From Streptomyces harbinensis (GTDB lineage: Bacteria > Actinomycetota > Actinomycetes > Streptomycetales > Streptomycetaceae): a stretch of DNA of 64,000 bases. The notes beneath the pieces are model-generated. The model was not told the origin of the DNA. It did not search any database and saw only the letters and a list, made by a program, of their open reading frames with translations. The stretch covers positions 741,911 through 805,910 of the forward strand of contig NZ_FPAB01000001.1 of NCBI RefSeq assembly GCF_900116145.1, read 5' to 3'. Shown here in pieces: positions 53,863-63,557 of this stretch; position 1 is the stretch's first letter; each line of letters opens with the position of its first letter. A program made the translations under genes and the position numbers.

Positions 53863-54917
53863 CCGGACGTCCTCGGGTCGCTGTCGGGTTCCTCGAACTC
53901 GGGGCCGATGACGGCGATGTGCTGGTCGCCCATGGAGGCCGGGCGGGAGGCGGTTTCCGGCCCGGGGAACGCCGCCTCCGCGGGGCTGTCCCGGTCGTCC
54001 GCCCAGTTCACACCGGACGGCACGGCGCCCAGCCGTTCGTCCCACAGCTCTCCCGCCGCCGGGGTATCGGTCTCCGTGCCCTCGGCGGCGAGGAGCATCT
54101 TGATGTCCGCCACGATGCGCGCGAGCAGCTTCGTCCCGGCCACCAGGTCACGGAGGCCGAGGCGGGCGTCCCGTTCCTCGGTCAGTCCTTTGGCCATCAG
54201 GTCGAAGGCCAGCGGAATGGTGTACTCCGCCTTGTAGAGGTCGGCGATGTCGAGAACGAAGGAAATAGCCGACCCGGTGTGCACGAAGCCGAGGCCCGGG
54301 CTCGCTCCGATCCCCACGATGACCGCGTGACAGATGCCGTACAGGGCTGCGTTGGCCGCCGAGAGCAGTCGGTTGAGATCGTCACCGGCCGCGAAGGCGT
54401 CTCCCGCCTTGTACACCCGGCCGTCCCAGGGCACCCCGGTACGGCGCGCGTGTTCCCGGTAGAGCCGGCGGATGCGGGTTCCCTCGCGTCCGCGGAGTTG
54501 TTGCATGGTGGCGGTCGAGACGTCCTCGCCGGGGAAGCGCATCCCGTACATGGCACGGGCGACCGCCAGGCGTTCCTTGGGGCGGGTCACCAGCCACGCC
54601 TGCCGGTGGAGCAGCCCGGCGCCCCTGGCGGGTCCGAGACCGGCGGCGTACATGCGCACGCCCTGTTCGCCGACCCAGCACACGGCGGTGCCGGAGTCCG
54701 CCAGCAGGCGTATCGCGCCATGGGTGACCCGGGTGCCGGGTCCGAGGAGGACAACGGCGATCATCGCGGCCGGAACCCGCACCGTCTGCCGCTTGTTGAC
54801 GATGACGACGGCGTTCTCGTCGCGGTCGAGGTGGCTGCGTTCCACGTAGACGCTGGAGACGCGGTCCACGATGCGGTGCAGGTCGTGCGGGTCGGCCTTC
54901 CACCAGATGTCGGCCAT
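53859..54917 (-). CDS. cas1: CRISPR integrase Cas1, type I-E
   Basis: 352 aa. Metal and catalytic residues read as Glu145 (RGREGTRIRRLYREHA), His213 (GFVHTGSAISF) and Asp226 (VLDIADLYKAE), matching the spacing of E. coli E141-H208-D221. It carries a longer C-terminal acidic, Pro-rich tail (about residues 285-352) than E. coli Cas1 (305 aa). ATG at 54917, 3 bases after the cas6e stop. Confidence 0.95.
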   Translation of the reverse strand: MADIWWKADPHDLHRIVDRVSSVYVERSHLDRDENAVVIVNKRQTVRVPAAMIAVVLLGPGTRVTHGAIRLLADSGTAVCWVGEQGVRMYAAGLGPARGAGLLHRQAWLVTRPKERLAVARAMYGMRFPGEDVSTATMQQLRGREGTRIRRLYREHARRTGVPWDGRVYKAGDAFAAGDDLNRLLSAANAALYGICHAVIVGIGASPGLGFVHTGSAISFVLDIADLYKAEYTIPLAFDLMAKGLTEERDARLGLRDLVAGTKLLARIVADIKMLLAAEGTETDTPAAGELWDERLGAVPSGVNWADDRDSPAEAAFPGPETASRPASMGDQHIAVIGPEFEEPDSDPRTSG

Positions 54918-54920
54918 GGG

Positions 54921-55730
54921 TCAGTGGTTTCCTTCGGGGACCGGGGCGAGGGTGAGCAGTCCGCAGCCGTACGCCTTGGCGGGGCCGATGCCGTTGAGCA
55001 GGCGGTCGGTGAAGGTGGCGGGATCGGTCACGCGCAGGCGCCCCTCGAACGTCGCGGTGCTCAGGGTGACGTGCGGTTTCCGGGGGTTCCCGGGGTTGCC
55101 CCGTGCCTCGCCTTTCGCGAACGAGTGCCGCCGCCGTTCGGTGATCCGCAGGTCACGGGGGACGTCCTCGCCCCCGGAGAGGTCTGCTTCGTCCTCCGAA
55201 ACGGAGGGAACGAACCGGGCCGGCGGAACGGTGAAGCCCCACCGCTCCGTGCGTTCGAGGAACCAGCGCAACTGAGCACTCGCCGTGCGGTGGCCAAGAC
55301 GCAGCCCACGGGGGCGGCGGGCCTCGGCCGACGAGCCCGCGGCATTCAGCCGGGCCTGCTGCCCCGGGGTGGGCCTGAGCGGTTTGAGCGTGTTCTGCAC
55401 CGGGTTGGCGGTCAGCCGGAACGCGAACTCGCGGCCGAGCGCGACGCGGTCCAGCAGAGGGGTGTAGTCGCGGACGGCGACGTGCTCGCCGTCCGCGTCC
55501 GGCCACCCGGCGCTCTCGACGATGTGCGTCCAGTCCGGCTTGGAACGGGTGAGGACGAAGAGGTGGGGGCGGTGCGGGTTGTCGGCGTCGAGGCGCCAGA
55601 GGACCCGTTCCGAGTCGGGGGCGCCCGGGATGCCACCGGCCACCGCGCCGTGCATCGCGCGCGGGTTCGCCAGGAGGGCACGGCTCGCGGCCCGCAGGGG
55701 ATTGATGCGGATGCGGGAGAGGTACGTCAT
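54921..55730 (-). CDS. cas6e: CRISPR RNA endoribonuclease Cas6e
   Basis: 269 aa. Cuts repeat RNA at the base of its hairpin and stays in Cascade. Starts TYLSRIRINPL; the likely catalytic His27 is in NPRAMHGAVAGG, as in family members. C-terminal glycine-rich loop GIGPAKAYGCGLLTLAPV is the RAMP signature. Central insert SGGEDVPRDLRITERRRHSF is basic. Lies 4 bases from the cas5e stop. Confidence 0.94.
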   Translation of the reverse strand: MTYLSRIRINPLRAASRALLANPRAMHGAVAGGIPGAPDSERVLWRLDADNPHRPHLFVLTRSKPDWTHIVESAGWPDADGEHVAVRDYTPLLDRVALGREFAFRLTANPVQNTLKPLRPTPGQQARLNAAGSSAEARRPRGLRLGHRTASAQLRWFLERTERWGFTVPPARFVPSVSEDEADLSGGEDVPRDLRITERRRHSFAKGEARGNPGNPRKPHVTLSTATFEGRLRVTDPATFTDRLLNGIGPAKAYGCGLLTLAPVPEGNH

Positions 55731-55734
55731 GTGG

Positions 55735-56580
55735 TCACCAGCCCAGGAGGGCGAAGGGGTCGTGCCCGGCGCCGTCCTCCGGGCTCTCGGTGGCGGAGCT
55801 CCCGGCCGGCCGGGGAAAGCCGGTCGGGACGGAGAACCAGTCGTGCCGCACCCGTCGGTCGGCGAACGACCGGCGCAGCGGGTCGAAAGAGAGCGGGACG
55901 TCGTTGAGGACGTCGTCCCCCTCGGGGTCCTCCACGGTGACCGCGCAGCGGACAGTTGCCGGGAAGGCGGAACGTTCGGCTCCGCGCTCGCGTCGCCAGC
56001 GGGCGGCGTAACGCTCCCGCGCCCGCCGGGAAACCTGCCACGGGGTCTCGCGCAGCGCCGTTTCCGCGTCGGTGTCCCGGACACCCAGGCAGACCGGCTG
56101 TGTGGGCGGACACGATCGGCGTCCCAGCGCCAGTGGGAAGGCCGGATGGCGGACGGCGTGCTGAAGGCTGAGCAGGACGTCCCGCGGGCCGGCGACAGCG
56201 GCGAGGAAAATTGCGTCCTGAAGGTAGTAGCGCGTGGTCACATGGGTGTGCTTGGCGGGTGAGGTGGGTTTCTGGATGCCCTTGGCCGAGACGCCGGCCT
56301 GCGGCAGCGGGCGTCCCCGGTAGTCGCTGACGGTGTGGAAGTCGCGCAGCAGGGTGCCGGGCTGGTCCACCCGTACGCCCAGCGTCAGGGGGGCCAGGTC
56401 TTCTAGGGAGTCCTCCCTGGCTCGGCCGGACGCCGCCGCGAGCAGGCCGATGACGCCGGACTTGGTGGGGGTGGGGCGGGTCTCGCGCCGGTTGAAGGTG
56501 CTCCGGTCACCCCATGCCTGAAGGGGGCCGGCGAGTCGCAGGAGCAGGACGGCGGCATCCCCGGACGGGCTCGTGGTCAC
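55735..56580 (-). CDS. cas5e: Cascade subunit Cas5e (CasD)
   Basis: 281 aa. N-terminal LLLRLAGPLQAWGDRSTFN, then TRPTPTKSGVIGLLAAASGR and the loop QAGVSAKGIQKPTSPAKHTH are classic for Cas5e, which binds the 5' handle of crRNA. It is longer than E. coli CasD; the extra is a Ser/Gly-rich C-terminus ending DPFALLGW. GTG at 56580 overlaps the cas7e stop as GTGA. Confidence 0.94.
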   Translation of the reverse strand: MTTSPSGDAAVLLLRLAGPLQAWGDRSTFNRRETRPTPTKSGVIGLLAAASGRAREDSLEDLAPLTLGVRVDQPGTLLRDFHTVSDYRGRPLPQAGVSAKGIQKPTSPAKHTHVTTRYYLQDAIFLAAVAGPRDVLLSLQHAVRHPAFPLALGRRSCPPTQPVCLGVRDTDAETALRETPWQVSRRARERYAARWRRERGAERSAFPATVRCAVTVEDPEGDDVLNDVPLSFDPLRRSFADRRVRHDWFSVPTGFPRPAGSSATESPEDGAGHDPFALLGW

Positions 56581-57725
56581 CGGGCCTCGCCCCCGGTGAG
56601 GTGCGTGTTCAGGTCGGCCAGCAGTGCGTCGAAGGGCCGGGCCGCGCCGAACGCCTGCTCCAGGGCGTCGAGCGTTCCGCCGTGCTCGGGGGACAGGGTG
56701 TGACAGTGGGCGGTGAACGACGGCGCGTCGCCCCAGGCACGGAAGGCGGTGAGCTGTTCATGCGCCAGGCGGCTGATCGAGGCGGGGGCGATGCCGGCGT
56801 GCGTCCCGGTGCCCGGGGTGACCGGCTCTTCGAAGGCGGAGATCAGATTGACCGGCTGATCGGTGCGGACGGTGACGGCGACCAGACGAGGGAGGGTGTG
56901 GTGGGCGAAGGAGTTCTGGTAGCCGGTGGGCATGGCGCGGGCGAAGGAGGTCAGAAACTGGGTGACCGCCTCGGCAGCGCTCTTCTCGTCGGAGAGGTTG
57001 TCGACGAGCTGGTGCAGGCCGATGGTGGCGTACCGGTAGAGCGTGGCGGAGTTGAAGCCGATGGTGCCGATCATGCCGGCGCCGGTCTCCTCCTTCTCGT
57101 TCTCGTCGTCGACGGCCGTGTAGTAGTCGAACTCCAGCTCGGTGGTGTGGGTGGACAGCGCGTGAGCGACCTGTACGGCGGCGTCCACGTTGAGGGCGGG
57201 GATGTCGGCCACCATGCGGCCGAAGAGCGCGACGTCGATGGGGTGGCCGGCGCGGAACGCCTCCCGTACCGGCAACTGCTTGACCTCGGCCGCGAGGTCG
57301 GCGTCGTCGAGGGCGGCGAGTTCGGCGGCTCGGTCCTGTACGAGAGCGGCGACCGCGTCGAGCTGGCGGCGGCCGTAGAAGAAGAGGTACGCGGTGTCTC
57401 CTTCCTTCTTCCCGGCGGTGATCCCGAGAGGGGCGAGGAGGGCACCGCTGAGCCGGGCCGCGGTTGCGGAGTCCAACCCGGTGGTGTCGGCGATGCGTTC
57501 GGTGAGCTTGCCGGCGACGCGCTTGGTGCGGGTACCGAGGTCCTGCTGCGGAACGCGTTCGGCGAAGTGGAGGCGGGTGGCCCGCTTCCAGGCCTGGGAG
57601 GAGACACGGGAGCGGCGGGTTCCGCCGAAGTGGGCTTCCTTCGGGTTGCCCTGGTCATCGCGGTTCAGGTTGGCCGGCGGAACGGTCTGGATGATGTGCA
57701 CGTCGATGTACTTGCGCGAGGTCAT
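56577..57725 (-). CDS. cas7e: Cascade backbone subunit Cas7e (CasC)
   Basis: 382 aa. IDVHIIQTVPPANLNRDDQG, then KEAHFGGTRRSRVSSQAWKR are the Cas7e N-terminal signature; later FLTSFARAMPTGYQNSFAHH. Six copies coat the crRNA spacer in the complex. ATG at 57725 with GGAG upstream. The 79-base gap before it (from cse2) holds a small hairpin GTTCCT-N6-AGGAAC and CAGCT repeats by the cse2 stop. Confidence 0.95.
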   Translation of the reverse strand: MTSRKYIDVHIIQTVPPANLNRDDQGNPKEAHFGGTRRSRVSSQAWKRATRLHFAERVPQQDLGTRTKRVAGKLTERIADTTGLDSATAARLSGALLAPLGITAGKKEGDTAYLFFYGRRQLDAVAALVQDRAAELAALDDADLAAEVKQLPVREAFRAGHPIDVALFGRMVADIPALNVDAAVQVAHALSTHTTELEFDYYTAVDDENEKEETGAGMIGTIGFNSATLYRYATIGLHQLVDNLSDEKSAAEAVTQFLTSFARAMPTGYQNSFAHHTLPRLVAVTVRTDQPVNLISAFEEPVTPGTGTHAGIAPASISRLAHEQLTAFRAWGDAPSFTAHCHTLSPEHGGTLDALEQAFGAARPFDALLADLNTHLTGGEAR

Positions 57726-57804
57726 GGTGTTCTCCGCGGATCGGATACGTGAGGTGGTGGTGGGCGCGAGCGAGCCGGTTCCTGCAAGGAGGAACGCGCT
57801 CAGC

Positions 57805-58470
57805 TCAGCTCAGCGGCTCGGGCTTGCGGGCGTAGTACTCAAGGCCCCAGCGGCGGCGGACCCGGCGGCGCCGGTCCGGCAGCCGCCAGTCGTGAAGGTC
57901 CTCCAGCAACATGTCGTAATCCAGGGGCTGGCCGCCGGTGCGCAGCTGGGTGACGAGCCCGCGCAGCCGGTGGCGCAGCGAGGACACCGAGGTGGCGTTG
58001 GCGGCGGCGTCCACCCGGCGGTCCAGCGCCTCGGCACCGAATCGCCCGCTGTTCCGGAGGTGGGCCAGGGCGGTGCCCAGGCCGACGTGCGGCCGGTGCA
58101 TGGGATCGCGGCGGCTCTGCTGGTGCAGGCCGTACAGGGCGAGGGCGGCGTGCTCGGCCTCCAGCCGCGGCGGAAGGTGCCCGTCGCAGGGGGTCGTGTA
58201 GAAGGCCCACAGGGAGAAGACGTCCCCGGCGGGGCGGCCCAGCCCGGACCGCAAGGCGGCCAGGTCCTCGCCGGGTGGCTCGATCGGCTGCCCGGTGGAG
58301 CGGACCCGCCAGGTGCCGCCGGCGGTGACGTAGCGGTTCCAGTAACGGGGGGTCCGTGCGGGCGTGTTCTCCGGCGTCTCCGCTCGGGTACCGGCCGCGC
58401 CGGGCCCGGGCGTCGGGCGCGGGGTGTTCTCGCTGGTTCCTGTGCTGTCGGACGTCACGAGGTCGGTCAT
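57805..58470 (-). CDS. cse2: Cascade small subunit Cse2 (CasB)
   Basis: 221 aa. The helical core is recognisable from FSLWAFYTTPCDGHLPPRLE through GLGTALAHLRNSGRFGAEAL and RLRGLVTQLRTGGQPLDYDM. An N-terminal 40-residue Thr/Pro/Gly-rich extension with two related ENTP-x-xTP patches is absent from E. coli CasB (160 aa) and may be disordered. ATG overlaps the cse1 stop as ATGA. Confidence 0.92.
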   Translation of the reverse strand: MTDLVTSDSTGTSENTPRPTPGPGAAGTRAETPENTPARTPRYWNRYVTAGGTWRVRSTGQPIEPPGEDLAALRSGLGRPAGDVFSLWAFYTTPCDGHLPPRLEAEHAALALYGLHQQSRRDPMHRPHVGLGTALAHLRNSGRFGAEALDRRVDAAANATSVSSLRHRLRGLVTQLRTGGQPLDYDMLLEDLHDWRLPDRRRRVRRRWGLEYYARKPEPLS

Positions 58471-60236
58471 CCTTCGCTGCGGGGGTGTTCGGGGGTCGGC
58501 ACGGCGGCAGCGCGAGCGGCTCGGCGTGTGGCCGCGGCCCGGGGCAGCACGGTGGCGAGCCGGGCGCGGAAGCTCTGTTCGGCCGTGGCCAGGCGGTAGA
58601 TGTGCTCGGTCTTGTCCTTGATCACCCGGCGCCCGGAGAAGACGCCGGGCGCGGTGGTGGCGAGCACCTGCTCGGCCACCTTCCAGGCGTGGCCGGCGGC
58701 GTGCCGTTCCCACTGCTCCAGGGCGCGCTCGGTCGCTTCGAAGTCGGCCGGGCCGGCGCGGAGTTCGAGGAGCAGCAGCCGGGCGGGGGCGTCCAGGGCG
58801 TACAGGAGGGTTTCCCCGGGGCGCTGGCCCTTGTCCCAGGGGATGGGGTCACCGCCGGCGGCGCGCATCAGGTCGCCGGAGAGGTGGTTGAGGGCCGTTG
58901 CCAGCTGTTCCGCCTGCTCGGCGGCCACCAGCAGGGAGGTGCGCAGTTCCCCTTCCGGGTCGAGGGCGACGAGCGGCAGGGGGATGGCGTCGGCGTAGAG
59001 GTCCTCCACCACGGCGGACTGATTGCCGTAGGCGATCCCGGTGAGTTCCACGCGCAGCGGGTAGTCGGCGGGCAGTCGGTCCCGGATTCCGGCGAGTTGG
59101 TCCAGCAGCATGCTGGTGCGGAAGCCGGGTCGGTCGCCGCGGGCATCGCGCTGCTCGCGCTCCACCGCGAGGAATGCTTTCAGTCCGCGCCAGCCCGCTG
59201 TGCCGGTCTGGTGGCGGTAGGGCAGCGCGGCCGCAGCGGGCCGTTTCGCGGCGGCGCCCGTCTTCGGCCTTTTGGCGGCGGGAGGCAGCTTCCAGGCGGT
59301 GTGCGGTTCGTGGTCGGGTGTGACGGTCAGGCGGTCCCCGGCGGAGACGACGACCCTGGTCACCCGGACACCGGCCGGGGTGTCCTCCGGAATCAGCCGG
59401 ATGCGGCGGGACTGCCAGGTCCACAGATCCAGAGGTCCGCGGGATGCTCGCTCCTGCCAGGCGGGAAGGGCACAGGAGAGGGTGTCCTCGATGCGTCCGC
59501 TGGTATCGCGCCGACGCCACTGCGGGAGATCGTCGGAAAGCGAGGTGCGGCCGACGGGGATGTTCAGGACCAACGTTTCGAACAGGGTGGGGCCCAGCGG
59601 CATCACCACGCCCAGTTGCCCCAGGGGGCCGGTCGGATTGCCGGTCGTTTTGCCCGCTTTGACGCGGGGGTCCCCGACCGCTCCGGTCTTGATGGCGGCG
59701 GTGTCCCAGCAGTGGGCGTGCAGCAGCCAGCGCGCTGCCTGAGCGGGCGTGAGCTCAAGCGGATCGCCCTCGGTTCTCGACGCGAACAGGGGCACGTTGT
59801 TCCCGGTTGCGGCAGTGGCCACCACCAGGGCGGCTCCCTTGGTCTCCCCCTTCGCGGTCCGCAGACCGGCCACCTGCCCGAACGGATCGGACGGGTCGAA
59901 GAGGTCGAACCGGGCCCGGTGTTCGGCCAAGTAGTCGCTGAGGCGCTGACGTTGGCCGGCGTCCAGAGAACCGGCGCGTAACAGCGCCAGTCCGTCGGCG
60001 GCGTCGGCTGGATACCCGAGGGCGTCCACGAGAATCGGCAGGAGCACCTGCCGGAAGATGGCGGGCTTCTGGGTGGGGATGTCCACCACCAGGTCCCGGT
60101 ACCGCTCGGCATGCAAGAGCAACTCCCGCACGCCCACCTCCACCGTGCCACCCGGCCCGGTGTGGCCGGTGTCCGCACCCGGGTCCGTGACCTGGACGGA
60201 TAACCAGGGTTCGTCGAGCAGGTTGAACGACATCAT
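58467..60236 (-). CDS. cse1: Cascade large subunit Cse1 (CasA/Cas8e)
   Basis: 589 aa. Recognises the PAM and recruits Cas3. N-terminus MMSFNLLDEPWLSVQV is diagnostic, followed by ERYRDLVVDIPTQKPAIFRQ, DLFDPSDPFGQVAG and a C-terminal four-helix region (LLYALDAPARLLLLELRAGP on). Two adjacent ATGs (60236, 60233) with GGAGAAGC upstream. The 212-base gap to cas3 contains a repeat-like hairpin. Confidence 0.94.
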   Translation of the reverse strand: MMSFNLLDEPWLSVQVTDPGADTGHTGPGGTVEVGVRELLLHAERYRDLVVDIPTQKPAIFRQVLLPILVDALGYPADAADGLALLRAGSLDAGQRQRLSDYLAEHRARFDLFDPSDPFGQVAGLRTAKGETKGAALVVATAATGNNVPLFASRTEGDPLELTPAQAARWLLHAHCWDTAAIKTGAVGDPRVKAGKTTGNPTGPLGQLGVVMPLGPTLFETLVLNIPVGRTSLSDDLPQWRRRDTSGRIEDTLSCALPAWQERASRGPLDLWTWQSRRIRLIPEDTPAGVRVTRVVVSAGDRLTVTPDHEPHTAWKLPPAAKRPKTGAAAKRPAAAALPYRHQTGTAGWRGLKAFLAVEREQRDARGDRPGFRTSMLLDQLAGIRDRLPADYPLRVELTGIAYGNQSAVVEDLYADAIPLPLVALDPEGELRTSLLVAAEQAEQLATALNHLSGDLMRAAGGDPIPWDKGQRPGETLLYALDAPARLLLLELRAGPADFEATERALEQWERHAAGHAWKVAEQVLATTAPGVFSGRRVIKDKTEHIYRLATAEQSFRARLATVLPRAAATRRAARAAAVPTPEHPRSEG

Positions 60237-60369
60237 GCTTCTCCAAACTTCTTTGTCTGGTGCCACAGCACTCTTGCAGCCCCTTCCGGTGCCCCGCAGC
60301 CGAATGCGAGAATTCCCCCGGCCTCGCGTGGGCGCGCCCCGCTCGGACAAGGGGCACGGCCCGGCGGGG

Positions 60370-60428
60370 GTGGCTCCCTTCTGTGTCTCGCCGACCGGTC
60401 GGCCCCGCAGTGGCGGGGCCGGAGCCAC
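60370..60428. other. Nested hairpin resembling a CRISPR repeat between cas3 and cse1
   Basis: Inner stem GGCCCCGC-AGTG-GCGGGGCC at 60401-60420 (8 bp perfect). On the plus strand 60398-60409 equals the first 12 bases of the array 2 repeat, and GCGGGG at 60413-60418 equals its positions 16-21. An outer stem GTGGCTCC (60370-60377) / GGAGCCAC (60421-60428) encloses it. A cas3 terminator is the plain explanation. Confidence 0.5.
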
Positions 60429-60448
60429 GACCGGCCCGGCCGGCGATG

Positions 60449-63409
60449 TCAGTGCGCGGTGAGCCGTCGCTCCACCAGCCCCAGCTCGCGGTCGTACCGG
60501 ACCTCGTAGTCGCCCAGCACGGCCGTACGACGGCTGTCCAGTTCCAGCGCCGGGCAGTACCGCAGACGGGCATGGCCCCGCCACCCCGGCAGCGGGCGCA
60601 GCTCCCGCAGCGCAGCCTCGGTGAGCGACTGCGGCAGCCGGACGGTACCGGCGAGCAGATCCTCCAGCAGCTCGTCCGCGACATCACCGTTCACGGACAG
60701 GGCGCGGCCGTTGATCGTGTGGGGCACCTGGCCCTGCCGCACCACCACAACCACCTCGACCGTGGGCGCGCCGTCCCGCACGAGCCATTCCGCCGAGGCG
60801 TCGTCGCCGTTCTCCGCCCGCCCCGCGTAGTGCAGGCCGGCCAGCGTGCGCCCCTCCCGGTCGCCGCGTCTGGTCAGCAGGGACGCGCCCGCTGTCTCCG
60901 CGCGTTGCCGCTCCGTTGTCTCCCACTGGGTGCGTGCGGCCTCGGTGGCCTCCCGCCACGGGGGTGGCAGTGAGGCGTCCGACGCCTCGTATCCGGCGGC
61001 GACCAGGTCCGGTACCCGCGCCGGCACCCGCCAGCCCGCCTCCGCGGTCTCCCTCTCGGCGCCGGGGAGCGATTGCCGTACCAGTGCGGCGGACCGCAGC
61101 AGCAGAAAGCGCCCGTACACGGCTTCCGAGACGCCCGGAAATCGGGGCGCGCCACCCCCCAGGGCGGTCGTCCCGGTGACCACCACCCGCGGGGCGGCCA
61201 GCCGGGCCGGCCGGCGCACCCCGGCATGGCGGTGCAGGCGCCCGATGCGCTGAAGGAGCAGATCGACGGGCGCCAGGTCGGTCACCAGCAGGTCGGCGTC
61301 GACGTCGAAGGACTGCTCCGCGAGTTGGGTGGCCACCAGGATCAGCCGGTGCGGGCGCCCCTCCGTTCCCCCGGTCGGACCCAGCAGGTCAAGACATCGC
61401 GCCGTCCGATCCGCCCGGTCACCTGCGGTGAGACGCCCGTGCAGCAGGTGTACGTCCGCGCCGAACCGGTCGCGCAGCAACTGGTACAGCCGTTGGGCTC
61501 TGGCCACACTGTTACGGATGACCAGAGCACAACCGCCGGTGGACAGTTCCCGCTCCAGCAGATCGGCGACGGAACGGGCCGCTGCCTCATCGGCCGCCTC
61601 TCGCTCCGCCCGCTTCGTACGAGGCGGCGGCACGCGTTCGGGGAGAACGTCGATGGCGACGGAGAGGTCGGGGCGCCAGCCCGGGCCGTGGTCGACCAGG
61701 TACGCGGGCTCCGTTCTGCCCTCCATCTCCCCCGGGGCCCCCACCGGAACCTCCGGCCAGGCAGCTGTCACCGAGGGGTAACCACCGGGCTCGGGCAGGC
61801 CGCCGGCCGTGTACTCCTCGCGGGACATGGCACCGGCCAGGTAGGCGCCGACGAGATCCTGCCGCTGCCGGGGCGGCAGCGTCGCCGAGAGCAGTACCAC
61901 CGGAACGCCGGCTTGCCCCAGCCAGCGCAACCCTTCGCGCAGGAACTGGGACATGTAGACGTCGGCGGCGTGCACCTCGTCGAGGATCACCACTTTGCCC
62001 ATCAGCCCGGCCATGCGCAGCATGACGTGTTTCGTCCTGGTCGCCGCGAGGAGCAGTTGATCGATGGTGCCGACGACGAACGGGCAGAGCAGGCCACGCT
62101 TGGACCCGAGGAACCACTCGGCCGGGCCCCGGGCTCCCGGCCCGGTGGCGGAGGGCTCGTCCCACGGATCGCTGGAGGTGACCCCGTACGGGTCGTCGTC
62201 CAGGCACTCCCCGTACGCGTCCACGCCCCCGAACCGGGAGGCGTCGTCCTCCTCGGAGCCGGCCACCATCGCGCGCCATTCCGGGTTGAACATCCGCTTG
62301 CCGTGCAACAGCGCCACCCGAGAGGACAAGTCGCCGTCGATCCGGTCCAGCCAGGTCCGGACCTGCCCGAACATCGGATCGCTGGTGGCCTGCGTGGGCA
62401 TACCGACGAAAACACCGTCCGCCCCGAACCGGGCCGCGAGGATCTCCGCCGCCAGCAGCGCGGCCTTGGTCTTGCCCTCCCCCATCGGCGCCTCGACCAC
62501 CACCAGCCCCGGCGCGGTCATGCGCCGTGCCGCCTCGATCACCATCGTCTGGGAGGGGCGCGGGTCCTGGCCGAACCGGTCGCGGAACGCCTCGGAACCG
62601 GGCAGATCGTGGCTCCCCCAGCCCCGGTGCAGCCCCAGGGCGGTCCACGCCTTTCCGGCGCGTGCGCGAGCGGCTTCGAACGTCACCCGGTGCGGGTCGT
62701 CGACCCCTTCGAAGTGCCGCTCGTCGCTGGCGATCCAGTCCGCCATCACGATCAGCCCGCTCAGATGCAGCTGCACGGCACGACTCGGCGTACGTACGGG
62801 AGCCACGGCCGTGACGTTCTCGAAGCCCAGCTCCGTGGTGAAGCGTTCCAGAAGGGCTCGTTGGGCAGCGGGCCACGGCCCGGTGCCGGCCAGATGCCCC
62901 TTCGCGGTTCGGGCGGGCGTGAGTTCCCCCCGACTGGGGAACCTGCCGTGATGCCCGGCGACGAGCGGCCAGACCCAGTCGATCTGCTGTTCCGTCCAGC
63001 CGGCTGCGGCGAGGTCCCGGCACAACAGGTGCCCACCGGCGCGGTCATGGCGCCACCGCCTGCGGGCGACGAGCGGCTCGTGCCAAGTCAGCCCGGCCCG
63101 CCGCACCGCCTCGGCGCCCTCCGGCCACATCCGTTGGAAGGCGGGGGTGGCCTTGCCGTAGTCATGGACGCCGCAGAGCCAGGAGAAGAACCGCCGCCCC
63201 TTGCCCGGTCCTCCTGCGATGTCGTCCACGACCAGCCGGGTGGAGGGGGCCAGGAAGCCGTCCCACAGGCGTTCGGCCACGGCAGCGGTATCGAGGAGAT
63301 GCGAGAGCAGCACGTTCTTCCTGCCACCGGCCTTCCCGGCCGACTTCCCCCACAAGGCCGCCACCACCCGCTCCCCGCAGGCCGGCGCCCCGCCCTGACC
63401 ATCACTCAA
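60449..63409 (-). CDS. cas3: CRISPR helicase-nuclease Cas3, type I-E
   Basis: 986 aa from the TTG at 63409 (AGGGG upstream), the best available start. HD nuclease: His37, HD at 82-83 (GVHDYGKATPAF), GHHGR near 152-155. SF2 helicase: Walker A EAPMGEGKTKA at 306-316, DEVH at 477-480 (VVILDEVHAADVYM), SAT at 508-510, motif VI QRIGRLHRH. Degrades target DNA after Cascade recruits it. It is first in the operon and may share a promoter zone with the divergent array 2 leader. Confidence 0.94.
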   Translation of the reverse strand: MSDGQGGAPACGERVVAALWGKSAGKAGGRKNVLLSHLLDTAAVAERLWDGFLAPSTRLVVDDIAGGPGKGRRFFSWLCGVHDYGKATPAFQRMWPEGAEAVRRAGLTWHEPLVARRRWRHDRAGGHLLCRDLAAAGWTEQQIDWVWPLVAGHHGRFPSRGELTPARTAKGHLAGTGPWPAAQRALLERFTTELGFENVTAVAPVRTPSRAVQLHLSGLIVMADWIASDERHFEGVDDPHRVTFEAARARAGKAWTALGLHRGWGSHDLPGSEAFRDRFGQDPRPSQTMVIEAARRMTAPGLVVVEAPMGEGKTKAALLAAEILAARFGADGVFVGMPTQATSDPMFGQVRTWLDRIDGDLSSRVALLHGKRMFNPEWRAMVAGSEEDDASRFGGVDAYGECLDDDPYGVTSSDPWDEPSATGPGARGPAEWFLGSKRGLLCPFVVGTIDQLLLAATRTKHVMLRMAGLMGKVVILDEVHAADVYMSQFLREGLRWLGQAGVPVVLLSATLPPRQRQDLVGAYLAGAMSREEYTAGGLPEPGGYPSVTAAWPEVPVGAPGEMEGRTEPAYLVDHGPGWRPDLSVAIDVLPERVPPPRTKRAEREAADEAAARSVADLLERELSTGGCALVIRNSVARAQRLYQLLRDRFGADVHLLHGRLTAGDRADRTARCLDLLGPTGGTEGRPHRLILVATQLAEQSFDVDADLLVTDLAPVDLLLQRIGRLHRHAGVRRPARLAAPRVVVTGTTALGGGAPRFPGVSEAVYGRFLLLRSAALVRQSLPGAERETAEAGWRVPARVPDLVAAGYEASDASLPPPWREATEAARTQWETTERQRAETAGASLLTRRGDREGRTLAGLHYAGRAENGDDASAEWLVRDGAPTVEVVVVVRQGQVPHTINGRALSVNGDVADELLEDLLAGTVRLPQSLTEAALRELRPLPGWRGHARLRYCPALELDSRRTAVLGDYEVRYDRELGLVERRLTAH

Positions 63410-63557
63410 TGTGCCACCCCTGGTACAACTGGTAGGTACTTCTTGGGATGCAGACCTTAGAGCAAGGCACTGACAATCGACGGGGGATGCGGCGGAGCCG
63501 GTCGGTTCCGCCGTGCCACCGGATGCGCAAGGATGAGGGAGGATCCGCGAACGTACC

